Shown: positions 1-7,996 of the stretch, in pieces
How positions within the stretch are numbered: position 1 is the stretch's first letter
How the letters are laid out: each line of letters opens with the position of its first letter
NCBI RefSeq assembly: GCF_001613365.1
Contig: NZ_BDCF01000015.1
Coordinates: forward strand, 1-64,000
Reading direction: 5' to 3'
Length of the DNA stretch: 64,000 nucleotides
Origin: Nocardia xishanensis NBRC 101358
GTDB lineage: Bacteria > Actinomycetota > Actinomycetes > Mycobacteriales > Mycobacteriaceae
Program-made: the position numbers and the translations under genes
Notes under the pieces: generated by a model
What the model saw: the letters and a program-made list of their open reading frames with translations, nothing else
Told to the model about the DNA's origin: nothing
Database searches by the model: none

Positions 1-483
1 AGCGGTGACCAGCGGATACACCGTATGCGGGTGGGTCGTTTTAACTCCTTCACCGAATAGGGCACGCAACCCCACCATCGAAGGTGCCACGGAAAAAATC
101 TCATCGCCGCACCCACCCATTCGCCCACTCGCGGCGACGACCAAGCGGTCCGCTGCCCCCACCGAACAGCATCCGCCACGGTGGCACGGGGCACCGCCAT
201 GACAGGCGAGACAGGGTAGCGAGCACCGAGCACGCGATCAGCGAGAACTCCGGCAGACACCAGCGAGCGCCGAGCACGGATGTCTATTCACTATGTATGA
301 ATAGACAATCCTGGATAACACCCACACGCGGATACACCGTGTGAGCTGCGGATGCCCCTGGAGAGAGTGGGGCCTTTTGATGACCCCCCGTATTTCCCCC
401 CGTATTTCCCCACGCATTGACCACCGCCCGAAAGCAACACGCCACCCTCGCAGCAACAAGACCGCTAACACAGTTGCGCTGGT
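1..483. other. left-edge intergenic stretch
   Basis: I see no gene here that I can support. The stretch holds a 10+10 bp dyad at 281-307 (listed separately) and a 13-base direct repeat, GCGGATACACCGT, at 12-24 and 328-340. The second copy is embedded in a CACACG/CGTGTG dyad (323-343). A short tandem repeat of about 12 bases (CCCCCGTATTTC) lies at 384-411. A minus-strand frame starting near 78 stays open to the window edge and could be the beginning of a leftward gene, but nothing in it is recognisable. Confidence 0.4.
281..307. promoter_or_regulatory. perfect 10-bp dyad, probable operator
   Basis: TGTCTATTCA (281-290) and TGAATAGACA (298-307) form a perfect inverted repeat around a 7-base spacer in an AT-rich pocket of otherwise GC-rich DNA. 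The size and spacing suit a dimeric repressor site. No gene start is close on the right, so the target may be a leftward gene beyond the window edge. Confidence 0.45.
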
Positions 484-1398
484 CTAAAGTCTGCCCGGAA
501 TGTACTGGCTCCACGACGATTGCCGGTCGCCTGCACGGAGGTCATCGATTCGTTGCCGCAACCGGTGGGCGTGCTCAACCGAAGTTGTCGCTCGTCGGAG
601 TGGGCCAGTTACCTGAACAAGGTCACGCATGTCCAGCAGCACCTGGTACCCAGACCACGGCGACAAGTCGTAGCCGTACTCCTCGATGAAGTTCCGAACC
701 CAAGTCTCGTCACGTCCGTACCGCACCGCGGCATGCCATGTCGGTATCAAGTCCACTTCTCGTGGGCCGATGCTGACCCAGTCCCAATCCCCGAGGATCG
801 TCCGAGGTGGATTGATTCTATTGTCCCACAGAAGATTTCCTGCCCAGGCGTCACCATGGATCAGTCCGACGCCTAATGGCCAATCTAGTTCGGTCAGTTG
901 TGTGCGAACCTGGTCGATTCGACTCAGTAACCACGCACGCTCGTCTTCGCTGATGACGCTCACCGTGCTGTCCACTAGAAGCGCTCCGTGCAGCGATTCC
1001 AACGGGGTCCACTGTTGAAGTTCGATTGTCGGCGTGGGCAAGTCATGCAGCGATCGGAGAAGACGGCCGAGCTCCCTCGAGGTCAGCTCCGGGGTATCGG
1101 CCACTTGTCGGTAGTACTGCCAGAACCCGACCGTGCACCCGTTGACTCGCACCGGTTCGACGCCGGAGAGCGGAGCCGTCGCGCCGAATTGGTGCTTCGC
1201 GGTCAACCATTCGGTTACTTCGTAGGTCCGTCTCGGCCTGTCGAAGTCCGCCTCGTTGGCGCCGACCCGTGCAACAACTCCGTGACGTGGCAGGACATAG
1301 ACAGCGTTGCTCGAATGGTGGATCAGCTCCGCCCCGGCGGGATCGAGCCCGCAGATTTGGCACGCGGCGGATAGCGCCGCGTACTCCTCCAACGACAT
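484..1398 (-). CDS. APH-family phosphotransferase
   Basis: A 304-residue protein of the aminoglycoside phosphotransferase/choline kinase fold. The Brenner motif LIHGDAWAGNLLWD (catalytic Asp after HG) and the Mg-binding ILGDWDW motif are both intact, so an active ATP-dependent small-molecule kinase is expected; the substrate is unknown. It begins 7 bases after the XRE regulator ends and is very likely co-transcribed with it, divergent from the methyltransferase/CYTH genes. Family members range from drug-resistance enzymes to metabolic kinases, and nothing here marks it as a resistance gene. The start ATG has a GGGTAGGG-like sequence upstream. Confidence 0.8.
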   Translation of the reverse strand: MSLEEYAALSAACQICGLDPAGAELIHHSSNAVYVLPRHGVVARVGANEADFDRPRRTYEVTEWLTAKHQFGATAPLSGVEPVRVNGCTVGFWQYYRQVADTPELTSRELGRLLRSLHDLPTPTIELQQWTPLESLHGALLVDSTVSVISEDERAWLLSRIDQVRTQLTELDWPLGVGLIHGDAWAGNLLWDNRINPPRTILGDWDWVSIGPREVDLIPTWHAAVRYGRDETWVRNFIEEYGYDLSPWSGYQVLLDMRDLVQVTGPLRRATTSVEHAHRLRQRIDDLRAGDRQSSWSQYIPGRL

Positions 1399-1405
1399 GC
1401 CAGCC

Positions 1406-2731
1406 CTACCCGACTAGTGCGACTGTGGATCGAAACTCGTCTTCCACCTGCTGAACGATAGCCAGATCAGCGTACGGTGCCAGGCGACGACGGACAATGT
1501 TGATCAACTCGATACCGCGAGCGCTGGTCAGGCCGCGAGCAACGCGCATTGTGTTCAGGAGCACCCGACACGCTTGCTCGACCTCCACACTTTGGCCTGT
1601 TGTGGCCTCGTCGGAATCGGGTACGTACGATGCCGCCAGCGTCGCCGCTGCCAACACTTGCCGACGCTCCATCCCCGCAGAATCCGCCAGAACCACAGGT
1701 GCGCGTCGCTGTACATCCACAGCACGTCGCCCATCGTGCGCCACATACATGAACTCGGCCGACAACTGCCGGTCAGTGAAGAACCGAATCCAATCCGGCT
1801 CGTCATCCGGACGTGCCCGGTTCAACCGCCGCTCTGCCTCCAGCATCGCTTGTGCGCCAGCGGTCATATCGCCATTCAGCGCATGCGCACGCGCTAACAC
1901 TGCATTGCACCGCGCGGTACTGCTCGGTGAACCCGATTGCTCTGCCGCGCGTACAGCCGCCGCGCCGAACCACAGCGCGTCCTTCTTACGGCTAAGGTAG
2001 TGCGCCTGCATCGACATGTCCGTGAGGATATGCGCCCCCAGCGCGGCATTGCCGCCTGCCTTCGCAAGCCGCAGAGCCTGCCGAAAGTACTTCTGTCCCA
2101 ACCCCTGTCGAGCTGAATCGAAACACATAAAGCCGCTCAGGTCGCACAGCCGCGCCGCGACTGCATACAGCTCGGACGCCGTACGACTGTCGTAAGAGCC
2201 ACGCAGCGCCGGTCCGACTACGTCATCGAGAAACCGCGCGAGAGTCGCGCGTGCGTAGCCACCACCGAGGTGGTGGTCCGCATTGGAGAACACGTCGCAC
2301 ATCGACCACATGACCTCGATATCGGCGTTGCCAACACGCCGATGGCTTTCGCCTGTGGCAAAGACCGGAACAGTCTCGTCCAACCATTCGCGCACAGGAT
2401 CGAACACGTCACAGCCGACCCATGGCGCGTTAGGCTCGTCCGCTACCAACGAAATTGTCGAATCCTCTTGTGGTGCTCGCGAATTCATGTCGGACCACAT
2501 GCGTTCGAGGACACCGCCGGTCTCCAGCGCTTCGTCCATTCGCTGTGCGAAATCTCGTGTTGGACGCCGTTGAGCCTTCTCTATCTTGCAGATCAGCGAA
2601 CCACTGTCGTGACTGACAGCGCCGAGCCGGTTCAGCGACATCTTCCGTAACAGTCGCCAGTGCCGCAGTTCCGCGCCGAAGAACTGTTGCGCCGACTCCA
2701 TAGCGGCCAGCTCGCGCGGTTGTTTGACCAT
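1406..2731 (-). CDS. XRE-family regulator with helical-repeat C-terminus
   Basis: A DNA-binding protein of 441 residues from ATG 2731. An N-terminal helix-turn-helix (about residues 10-65: FFGAELRHWR, SLICKIEKAQRRPT) is followed by a long alanine-rich helical region of TPR-like type, a common layout for actinomycete regulators. I chose ATG 2731 (M-V-K-Q) because GAGGATGA precedes it. The longer in-frame start at 2842 would place the 27-base palindrome 2784-2810 inside the coding region. With this start the palindrome lies 53-79 bases upstream, ideal for autoregulation. It heads an operon with the phosphotransferase and is divergent from a six-gene rightward operon it probably controls. Confidence 0.8.
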   Translation of the reverse strand: MVKQPRELAAMESAQQFFGAELRHWRLLRKMSLNRLGAVSHDSGSLICKIEKAQRRPTRDFAQRMDEALETGGVLERMWSDMNSRAPQEDSTISLVADEPNAPWVGCDVFDPVREWLDETVPVFATGESHRRVGNADIEVMWSMCDVFSNADHHLGGGYARATLARFLDDVVGPALRGSYDSRTASELYAVAARLCDLSGFMCFDSARQGLGQKYFRQALRLAKAGGNAALGAHILTDMSMQAHYLSRKKDALWFGAAAVRAAEQSGSPSSTARCNAVLARAHALNGDMTAGAQAMLEAERRLNRARPDDEPDWIRFFTDRQLSAEFMYVAHDGRRAVDVQRRAPVVLADSAGMERRQVLAAATLAASYVPDSDEATTGQSVEVEQACRVLLNTMRVARGLTSARGIELINIVRRRLAPYADLAIVQQVEDEFRSTVALVG

Positions 2732-2783
2732 CGCTTCATCCTCTTCGACCTGGTCGTTTGGGACCGGTTTCAGTGCAGCCTCG

Positions 2784-2810
2784 GATGCGGACAGATTTTC
2801 TGTCCGCATC
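2784..2810. promoter_or_regulatory. perfect 12-bp palindrome, candidate XRE operator
   Basis: GATGCGGACAGA (2784-2795) and TCTGTCCGCATC (2799-2810) are perfect reverse complements around TTT. The palindrome lies in the divergent promoter region between the XRE regulator (start 2731) and the first rightward small gene (start 2916), so one site could control both. A Rho-independent hairpin is the alternative, but there is no gene end beside it. Confidence 0.6.
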
Positions 2811-2915
2811 AAACATATACCGACCTCCGTGCGGCTGGTCACAGACTGAACCTGCGTCCGATGCGGGGCCGATGCCGACTCCTACCTACAACATTCGCAG
2901 CACTGAGGGGGCACG

Positions 2916-3077
2916 ATGTCGAACCCAGATCTACCGGACCGGACACCGTTCGCTGGTCCGCCTATCCCATGGCCGGTTGACCGCCGTGCCGATGTGATCG
3001 AGCGCTGCATGAACGCCCTACGCGAGTTGACACCCACCGAGCCAACCTCCACGCAGCAACGCGACTCAAGGGATTGA
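2916..3077 (+). CDS. small 53-residue protein opening the rightward operon
   Basis: ATG 2916 follows a strong ribosome site (GAGGGGG, 5-10 bases upstream) and encodes 53 residues. The N-terminus is proline-rich (DLPDRTPFAGPPIPWPV), the middle is a charged helix (ADVIERCMNALREL) and the tail is Thr/Ser/Gln-rich. There is no signal peptide or membrane segment and I do not recognise a family. Its stop lies 5 bases before the next start, so translation is probably coupled. It could be a small regulatory or partner protein; a modified-peptide precursor is possible but there is no leader/core pattern to support it. Confidence 0.55.
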   Translation: MSNPDLPDRTPFAGPPIPWPVDRRADVIERCMNALRELTPTEPTSTQQRDSRD

Positions 3078-3082
3078 ACTCA

Positions 3083-3568
3083 ATGGAGCACATACCGTTC
3101 GGGGACACGCCGTTGTCCCGCTGTCACTTCTACCGGCGGGTATGCGATCTGCCCGCGAACATCGACCCACCTCAACTCGGCCGAATCGTAATGAAGGTCG
3201 AGCATGTCGGGGCGCTGACCATGCCCGCACACCTTGGCCAATCCGTGAAAGTCCGTATGCAGCAGCAGGGTTCGAACCTCGGCCCGGTGGTATCTCATCC
3301 ACGCCAGAACAGGTGGACATTCTTGATACGGCCAGACATCCCCGATGACGTCCGACTGTTCGCCGAGATGTATCGCCTCGACGTCTCGGTAGTGCGAACC
3401 GGTGGCACCGTCGCTTTGCCGTCGCCAGCCGACAAAGGCGCGCAGTTCCGGCGCTGGATCGAACCGCCCCGCTGCACATTCCGGCCATCCGGACTTGCGG
3501 TGGTCGACACGGTACGTGCTTGCTCAGGTCGGTACCGGCCCGTGCGGAGGCGGACGGCTCATGTGTGA
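3083..3568 (+). CDS. conserved-looking hypothetical protein
   Basis: A 161-residue soluble protein. ATG 3083 is preceded by AAGGGA at a good distance; a TTG three codons earlier is possible. The sequence has a WTFLIRPDIPDD stretch, a VGALTMP segment and no membrane segment. I believe similar unassigned proteins occur in Nocardia genomes, sometimes carrying unhelpful automatic names, but I cannot give a function. It is gene two of the rightward operon, between the 53-residue protein and the recombinase-like small protein. Confidence 0.6.
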   Translation: MEHIPFGDTPLSRCHFYRRVCDLPANIDPPQLGRIVMKVEHVGALTMPAHLGQSVKVRMQQQGSNLGPVVSHPRQNRWTFLIRPDIPDDVRLFAEMYRLDVSVVRTGGTVALPSPADKGAQFRRWIEPPRCTFRPSGLAVVDTVRACSGRYRPVRRRTAHV

Positions 3569-3601
3569 GCGTAGGTGCGCGCCGCCGATGCAGGAGCGGC
3601 C

Positions 3602-3934
3602 ATGAACACGAATACTCTCGCTCCCAGAGCAATTGGTGTTCTATCGCTTGAAGTCAGTGGCCCGCACCTGTTGCGGGACGAACGAGTGATTGCCGAGTTG
3701 GCGCAGCGACGCGGCTACACCCTTACGGGACTGGTCACCATCGGTGACGACACGTTCATGCCGACAGTCCTCATTGTCGGGACGGCACGCGGCAAGGGAG
3801 CGACAGCGGTCATCGCGCCGAGCATGGCCCACTTCAACAGCCGCGTCCGGGCCATCGCTGTGGCGTGCGACCTGATCACGCCAACCAAGTTCGTGGCCTG
3901 CACCAGCACCGACCGATTACGGGAGATGTCATGA
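3602..3934 (+). CDS. small protein resembling a serine-recombinase N-domain
   Basis: A 110-residue protein from ATG 3602, chosen because AGGAGC sits 7 bases upstream; an upstream in-frame start at 3575 lacks this. The pattern AIGVLSLEVSGP, LAQRRGYTL and AVIAPSMAHFNSR resembles the Rossmann-like catalytic domain of serine resolvases. No catalytic serine in a resolvase R-x-S context is seen, and there is no C-terminal DNA-binding half. It is therefore unlikely to recombine DNA. It overlaps the next gene by 4 bases (ATGA). Confidence 0.6.
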   Translation: MNTNTLAPRAIGVLSLEVSGPHLLRDERVIAELAQRRGYTLTGLVTIGDDTFMPTVLIVGTARGKGATAVIAPSMAHFNSRVRAIAVACDLITPTKFVACTSTDRLREMS

Positions 3935-4149
3935 GTGAACAGGCTTCCCCGCTACCAGAGGATCCAGATGTTCATCTGAGCGTGTACCTGCATGGTGCGC
4001 GGTTCGACTTCGCCGCATGCCTCACCGCCGCGCTCCTGTTCATCCAGGACTTCCGCGCTCACCACTACCCAGATGCGGTGCAGGTCATCCCTGGTGACAC
4101 CGCTGAACTAACGAGGTTGCCCAATGAACGCCTCTATCTCGAGCCGTAG
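3931..4149 (+). CDS. small 72-residue hypothetical protein
   Basis: ATG 3931 overlaps the previous stop (ATGA) and follows GGGAGA. The 72 residues are soluble and acidic (SEQASPLPEDPDVHLSVYLHGARF) with one hydrophobic helix (CLTAALLFIQDF). The family is not recognised. Its 3' end overlaps the methyltransferase start by up to 26 bases, so the two are translationally coupled. Confidence 0.55.
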   Translation: MSEQASPLPEDPDVHLSVYLHGARFDFAACLTAALLFIQDFRAHHYPDAVQVIPGDTAELTRLPNERLYLEP

Positions 4150-5581
4150 CCGCCCTCACCTCGACCGACCACACTCCCAGACCAAAGGCCAGCGGTGCGC
4201 AATGATCGGTACATCGAACTCATTTGCCCATCAACAGAAATCCGAGGCAACCTACCTCGACGTGGCCGCCAACGACCACGGTCAGGAGAAGGGGCTACTC
4301 GTTCAACGTGCCCTTGCTCGGGTTGCCGATGCCAACCCGCACGTCATCGAGATCGGCCCCGGTGGCGGCGCGGCCGTCACGTTCCTGGCATCCCAACTGG
4401 TGGCCGAGCCCCGCGATGTTCGTCTCACCCTAATCGAGGCACCTGGCATAACGTCGCACACTCTCACCCAGGCCATTGACCGTTTCACTACTGTCGGTAC
4501 GTGCGCACTGATACGCGGATGGGCGCAAGACATCGCAACGTTGATCAATGAACCCGTCGATGTCATCAGCGCGTCGGCGCTGCTGCACGAGGTCTACTCC
4601 TACGGCGGTGCCTACAGCGGCCTGCACACGATGATCCGTACCTTCCCGAGTGTGCTGAAACCCTATGGGTTCTTCGTCTACCGCGACGTGTACGCCGTCG
4701 ACGCGCCATCGCTGCACGAGCCCGCAGTCCAGTCCTACAGTGCCCCATCATGGTTGCAGTTTCTGCGCCTGTTCCTGCCGCACTACCTCCACCACGGCAC
4801 CCACCCCTACCACCATCACGACGACGAGGTCATCGTCCGCCAGAACTCGCGCATCGTCGCCGCCTCCGAACTCGACCCCCGCGTCTGCGCCGTCATCCAC
4901 GGCCCGATCGGACTGTTCCGTGAAGCGCAACGCCACTACATCACCCTGCGCGACCACGTATGGCGTTCGGGGATCCTGGGGTTCACGCCCATACTCGACG
5001 GCCAACTCTCGGGGGACTGGATAGACTTCCGCACCGGCCACAAGCGCGTGCACTTCGCATTCACCGACAGCGCATGGATGTCGACCAACGACCGCGCCAA
5101 CATCCAGGCGGTCAGCGAATCCTACGGTGACCATCACGTGATCGACGGTGACATCTTCGACTCCGTCACCGATGTCGCGCTGAACCTGTTCCTCGCAGCC
5201 GTCGAACGCGGCAACAACGACTGCGGACAGATCTGGAGTAGCTGGCTCGAGCGCGAAGGCCGCGAAACCTACGCCTACCTCACCGCCGACGAGCTACTGA
5301 CGGCATTCGCCGTCCACTCCGCCGAGACCGACAAGGGCATGCCGTCCGTTCTCATGCCGGTACAACCCACCGATGTCTTCGTCCGAGAACGGCATTACTA
5401 CAACCGGTTCCTCGGCAAGAACCTCGCCAACCCACTCAGCGACGCCAAACAGATGGTGTTGTTCCAGAACATCCCCGTCACCGACTCCGAGGCCCTACAG
5501 CAGGCACTCGGAACGATCCGCCAACATTGCTCCAAACCCAGCCTTGCCCGCGTTCACACCGCCATCCACACGAGAGGATGA
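4124..5581 (+). CDS. SAM-dependent methyltransferase-like protein
   Basis: A 485-residue protein. Residues about 40-190 form a class I methyltransferase domain: glycine-rich motif I (VIEIGPGGGAAV), an acidic strand end (LTLIEAPG) and a post-motif segment (DVISASALLHEVYSYGG) of the kind seen in small-molecule methyltransferases. The roughly 290-residue C-terminal half is unrecognised, with histidine-rich HYLHHGTHPYHHHDD and a DWIDFRTGHKRVHFAF segment. ATG 4124 has GAGG 7 bases upstream; ATG 4202 is an alternative that avoids overlap with the previous gene. It is followed 8 bases later by the CYTH gene, suggesting a shared substrate or pathway. Confidence 0.6.
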   Translation: MNASISSRSRPHLDRPHSQTKGQRCAMIGTSNSFAHQQKSEATYLDVAANDHGQEKGLLVQRALARVADANPHVIEIGPGGGAAVTFLASQLVAEPRDVRLTLIEAPGITSHTLTQAIDRFTTVGTCALIRGWAQDIATLINEPVDVISASALLHEVYSYGGAYSGLHTMIRTFPSVLKPYGFFVYRDVYAVDAPSLHEPAVQSYSAPSWLQFLRLFLPHYLHHGTHPYHHHDDEVIVRQNSRIVAASELDPRVCAVIHGPIGLFREAQRHYITLRDHVWRSGILGFTPILDGQLSGDWIDFRTGHKRVHFAFTDSAWMSTNDRANIQAVSESYGDHHVIDGDIFDSVTDVALNLFLAAVERGNNDCGQIWSSWLEREGRETYAYLTADELLTAFAVHSAETDKGMPSVLMPVQPTDVFVRERHYYNRFLGKNLANPLSDAKQMVLFQNIPVTDSEALQQALGTIRQHCSKPSLARVHTAIHTRG

Positions 5582-5589
5582 TTCAACCC

Positions 5590-6156
5590 ATGCACTTGAT
5601 CGAGGTCGAGCGTAAACGCGAACTCCCCGACCCCAGTCCCCTCCGCCAGCGGCTCACCGAACTCGGATACCGCGAGGCCGGACACCTCACCGAGGTCGAC
5701 ACCTACTACAGCCGCCCCGATGTCGACTACATGAAAACTGTTGAGTGCCTCCGCATTCGGCAGCGAGATGGGTTCTCCGAAATCACTTACAAGCCACCGT
5801 CAAATGCCAGCACCCACAGCTACGCCGACGTGATCGCCAAACGCGAAACCAACGTGGCTCTCAGTGGTCCCGACCAAGCCTCAGCCGCCAACCAACTGCT
5901 CGCCGCAATCGGCATGGTCGAACTCGTTCGCGTTGAGAAAGCACGCACCATCTACGAGCATCCCGAACACGACGACGTCATCGTCGCTATCGACGCCGTC
6001 ACCCATGCCGGAACCTTCGTCGAAACCGAGGTCACCGCCGCAGAAACCGACGCCGCAACCATCCATCTCGAAGAGGTCGAAACCGAACTCGGCATAGCTG
6101 ATTACCCGGTCGTCGGCCTGCCCTACCGCGATCTCGTCATGGCCGCAGCCCACTAG
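5590..6156 (+). CDS. CYTH-domain protein (class IV adenylate cyclase/ThTPase family)
   Basis: A 189-residue CYTH domain. The diagnostic E-x-E-x-K motif is EVERK at residues 5-9. Also present are VDTYYSRP, the basic LRIR strand, TYK and the acidic FVETEV. Such enzymes bind a nucleotide or organic triphosphate with two metal ions and act as adenylate cyclases, thiamine triphosphatases or tripolyphosphatases; which one cannot be told here. ATG 5590 is preferred over ATG 5578 because GAGAGG then lies 12 rather than 0 bases upstream. It is the last gene of the rightward operon. Confidence 0.8.
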   Translation: MHLIEVERKRELPDPSPLRQRLTELGYREAGHLTEVDTYYSRPDVDYMKTVECLRIRQRDGFSEITYKPPSNASTHSYADVIAKRETNVALSGPDQASAANQLLAAIGMVELVRVEKARTIYEHPEHDDVIVAIDAVTHAGTFVETEVTAAETDAATIHLEEVETELGIADYPVVGLPYRDLVMAAAH

Positions 6157-6201
6157 GGTCAACGGCCGCCACCGGCGCACCGCAATGCCGCGGGAGGCCG
6201 A

Positions 6202-6411
6202 TCATGTTGACAAAGCCGTGGGTGACGTGGTTCGTCGACGCCACCCATGATGTGATTCTGGGCGCCGTCGAGGGGCGTCGACGGTCTTGACGATCGCGAT
6301 GCCGTAGGCGCGGAGGGTGTTCGCCGATCCGATGGTGTCCAGGTACGCCTCGGCGGCGCTGCGCAGAGTCCGCGCCGGCGGGGTGCGCAGCCGGGTCACC
6401 TTCGCCTCCAT
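6202..6411 (-). pseudogene. tyrosine recombinase N-terminal remnant
   Basis: From ATG 6411, with a strong AGGAGAGGCAGG upstream, the frame begins MEAKVTRLRTPP and continues SAAEAYLDTIGSANTLRAY. This matches the SAM-like N-terminal domain that begins phage-type integrases. Homology stops after about 50 codons (IVKTVDA) where the frame turns to low-complexity sequence and ends; the catalytic R-H-R-Y domain is missing. The start region is intact but the gene is cut. The inverted repeats at 6430-6528 lie directly upstream. Confidence 0.5.
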
Positions 6412-6429
6412 CGACCTGCCTCTCCTGGC

Positions 6430-6528
6430 TTGCCCCGGATAACGGGGCCGGGTCGTGTTGCGCCGCAGTCCGATCGCCGCAGCACGGGTCCGACGATAGC
6501 CCAGATAACAGCCCGTTATCCGGGGCAA
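6430..6528. repeat. 17-bp inverted repeat pair with nested dyads
   Basis: TTGCCCCGGATAACGGG (6430-6446) is the exact reverse complement of 6512-6528. Smaller dyads are nested around it: GATAAC/GTTATC (6504-6520) and GGGCAA/TTGCCC (6523-6539). The array lies just upstream of the recombinase remnant and could be its binding or attachment region, a transposon end, or a strong structure in the leader. Confidence 0.5.
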
Positions 6529-6689
6529 AGAGATTGCCCGGGTAAAAGTCTGCCGAACGCGCAGTATGCGGAGCGTGATCGCGCGTTCCGCCGAACTGTG
6601 CTGACCGATCCGGTCAGCACGACCAGCGGCGTTGCAGGGCGTTCGGCGTCGATGTGCTGCTTCGTCGGTTGGTGCGAGGTCGCAATGGC

Positions 6690-7445
6690 TCAGTCTGTCT
6701 GCAGGACGAAAAACAGGAAACCCAAGAAACTTTCGCCGATGACTTCACCGAACACCTCCGGAAACAGATCGCGGCCCGCAGGCACAGGCGGCGGCTCGCT
6801 GATGACACTGATGCGAAAACCCGACGCGGTGAAAGCATCGGTCATCGCGTGCAGCGGCCGGTCCCAGAAATGCAACCGGGCGGACTGCCCGCCCATGGTC
6901 CACTCTTCGATCCGCTCGCGGGTCTGGAAATAGTCGGTCTTCTTCCCAGCCGAGCGTTCGGTGACCCAGATGGCGAAAGGATGCTCGACCGAGACGATGA
7001 GCCGACCGCCGGGCTTCAGGACACGTCGCAACTCGGTCAGTGTCGGCCCCCAGTCCTGCAGGTAGTGCAGCACCAGGGATGCAACGACGTCATCGAACAC
7101 GTCGTCGGGAAACGGGAGTGGGTTCGCGAGGTCGGCGATTCGCAGGTCCGCGTCGGTGCCCAGTCGGCGTCGAGCCACCTCCAGCATTCCAGCACTCGCG
7201 TCGATGCCGGTCACCATGGCACCCCGATCGCGCAGCTCAGCGAATAAAGCACCTGATCCGCACCCGGCGTCGAGGATCCGCCGACCGCTCACGTCCCCGG
7301 CGAGCCCCAGCACCGCGGGCCGCTCGTAGTAAGCGTTCAGCAGGCTGGTCTCGTTCTCTGCGGAATACCCCTCGGCAATGCTGTCGTAGTTGTACGCCTG
7401 GGCGGGATCGGCAGGAAGCGCGGTGCCTTCCGGAACGGGAGTCAT
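6690..7445 (-). CDS. class I SAM-dependent methyltransferase
   Basis: A 251-residue protein of the UbiE/MenG-like type. Motif I is ILDAGCGSGALF (about residue 60), followed by VTGIDASAGML, an acidic LRIADLANPLPF, and the downstream VVASLVLHYLQDW and LRRVLKPGGRLIVSV blocks. All core motifs are intact, so it is probably active; the substrate is unknown. Start ATG 7445 (M-T-P-V-P-E) is preferred because homology begins just after it; a start at 7499 adds an arginine-rich tail. It stands alone between mobile-element remnants. Confidence 0.8.
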   Translation of the reverse strand: MTPVPEGTALPADPAQAYNYDSIAEGYSAENETSLLNAYYERPAVLGLAGDVSGRRILDAGCGSGALFAELRDRGAMVTGIDASAGMLEVARRRLGTDADLRIADLANPLPFPDDVFDDVVASLVLHYLQDWGPTLTELRRVLKPGGRLIVSVEHPFAIWVTERSAGKKTDYFQTRERIEEWTMGGQSARLHFWDRPLHAMTDAFTASGFRISVISEPPPVPAGRDLFPEVFGEVIGESFLGFLFFVLQTD

Positions 7446-7626
7446 GCGGCCCATCCTGGCACGCCCGCACGTGCGTCGCTGTAATGCCTTGTCAGGCAAC
7501 CATTCTGACTACTCGACAATCGTCCACTATCGGGTGTTACAGGATGTCGATCCAAGGCGTCCGGAGCGCTGAGATGAGGTCAGAACAGGGGGTGTCGCGC
7601 ACCCGCAGCGGTCGGTAGCCGGTAGG

Positions 7627-7766
7627 GCCGAGAAGAAGTTGATGTTGGCGCTGTGCGCCGGAGAGATGTGGGCCAGGATCTCGTCATCGATGCGCTGTCC
7701 GGACCGGCGCAGCTTCACGGCCAGCCCGTAATACTTCGCGCGCGAACGCACCGCAGGCGAGTGCAC
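7627..7766 (-). pseudogene. Tn3-family transposase C-terminal remnant
   Basis: A short minus-strand frame carries KLRRSGQRIDDEILAHISP followed by NINFF. This resembles the C-terminal D-E-L-L-A-H-L-S-P...H-I-N block of Tn3-type transposases. The match then fades into unrelated sequence. There is no catalytic DDE region and no intact transposon ends nearby. The assignment rests on this one block. Confidence 0.35.
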
Positions 7767-7835
7767 TACTGCGCCGCCTGTACCGGGCTGAGGGCCCCTA
7801 CTGACATCGAGTGACGAACCCGCAGGTCATCGTCG

Positions 7836-7911
7836 ACTGACATTCTCATGCGGTTTGCTGCTGACACATAGCGCCGTTTCCCCAGCTCGCGCCACTGACA
7901 TTCTCATGCGG
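7836..7911. repeat. 18-base direct repeats, 58-base period
   Basis: ACTGACATTCTCATGCGG occurs exactly at 7836-7853 and 7894-7911, with further CTGACA elements between and before them (7801, 7861). Repeated short motifs at one end are typical of IS21-type element termini. Together with the transposase remnant this suggests the residue of an insertion element. Confidence 0.45.
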
Positions 7912-7996
7912 CCTCGCAGTCCGGTCCAGATTGGAACCGGACCCGGATCCTCGAGAAGCCAACGCAGTGGAAACAGCCCAATCGGGTTGTTTCCAC

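Noticed and set aside
360..420. CRISPR-like short repeats
   Set aside because: Only two or three ~12-base units directly abut each other without spacers; no cas genes are in the window.
3262..3286. T-arm-like GGTTCGAACC sequence suggesting a tRNA
   Set aside because: It lies inside a plausible coding frame (3083-3568), and no acceptor stem or anticodon arm can be built around it.
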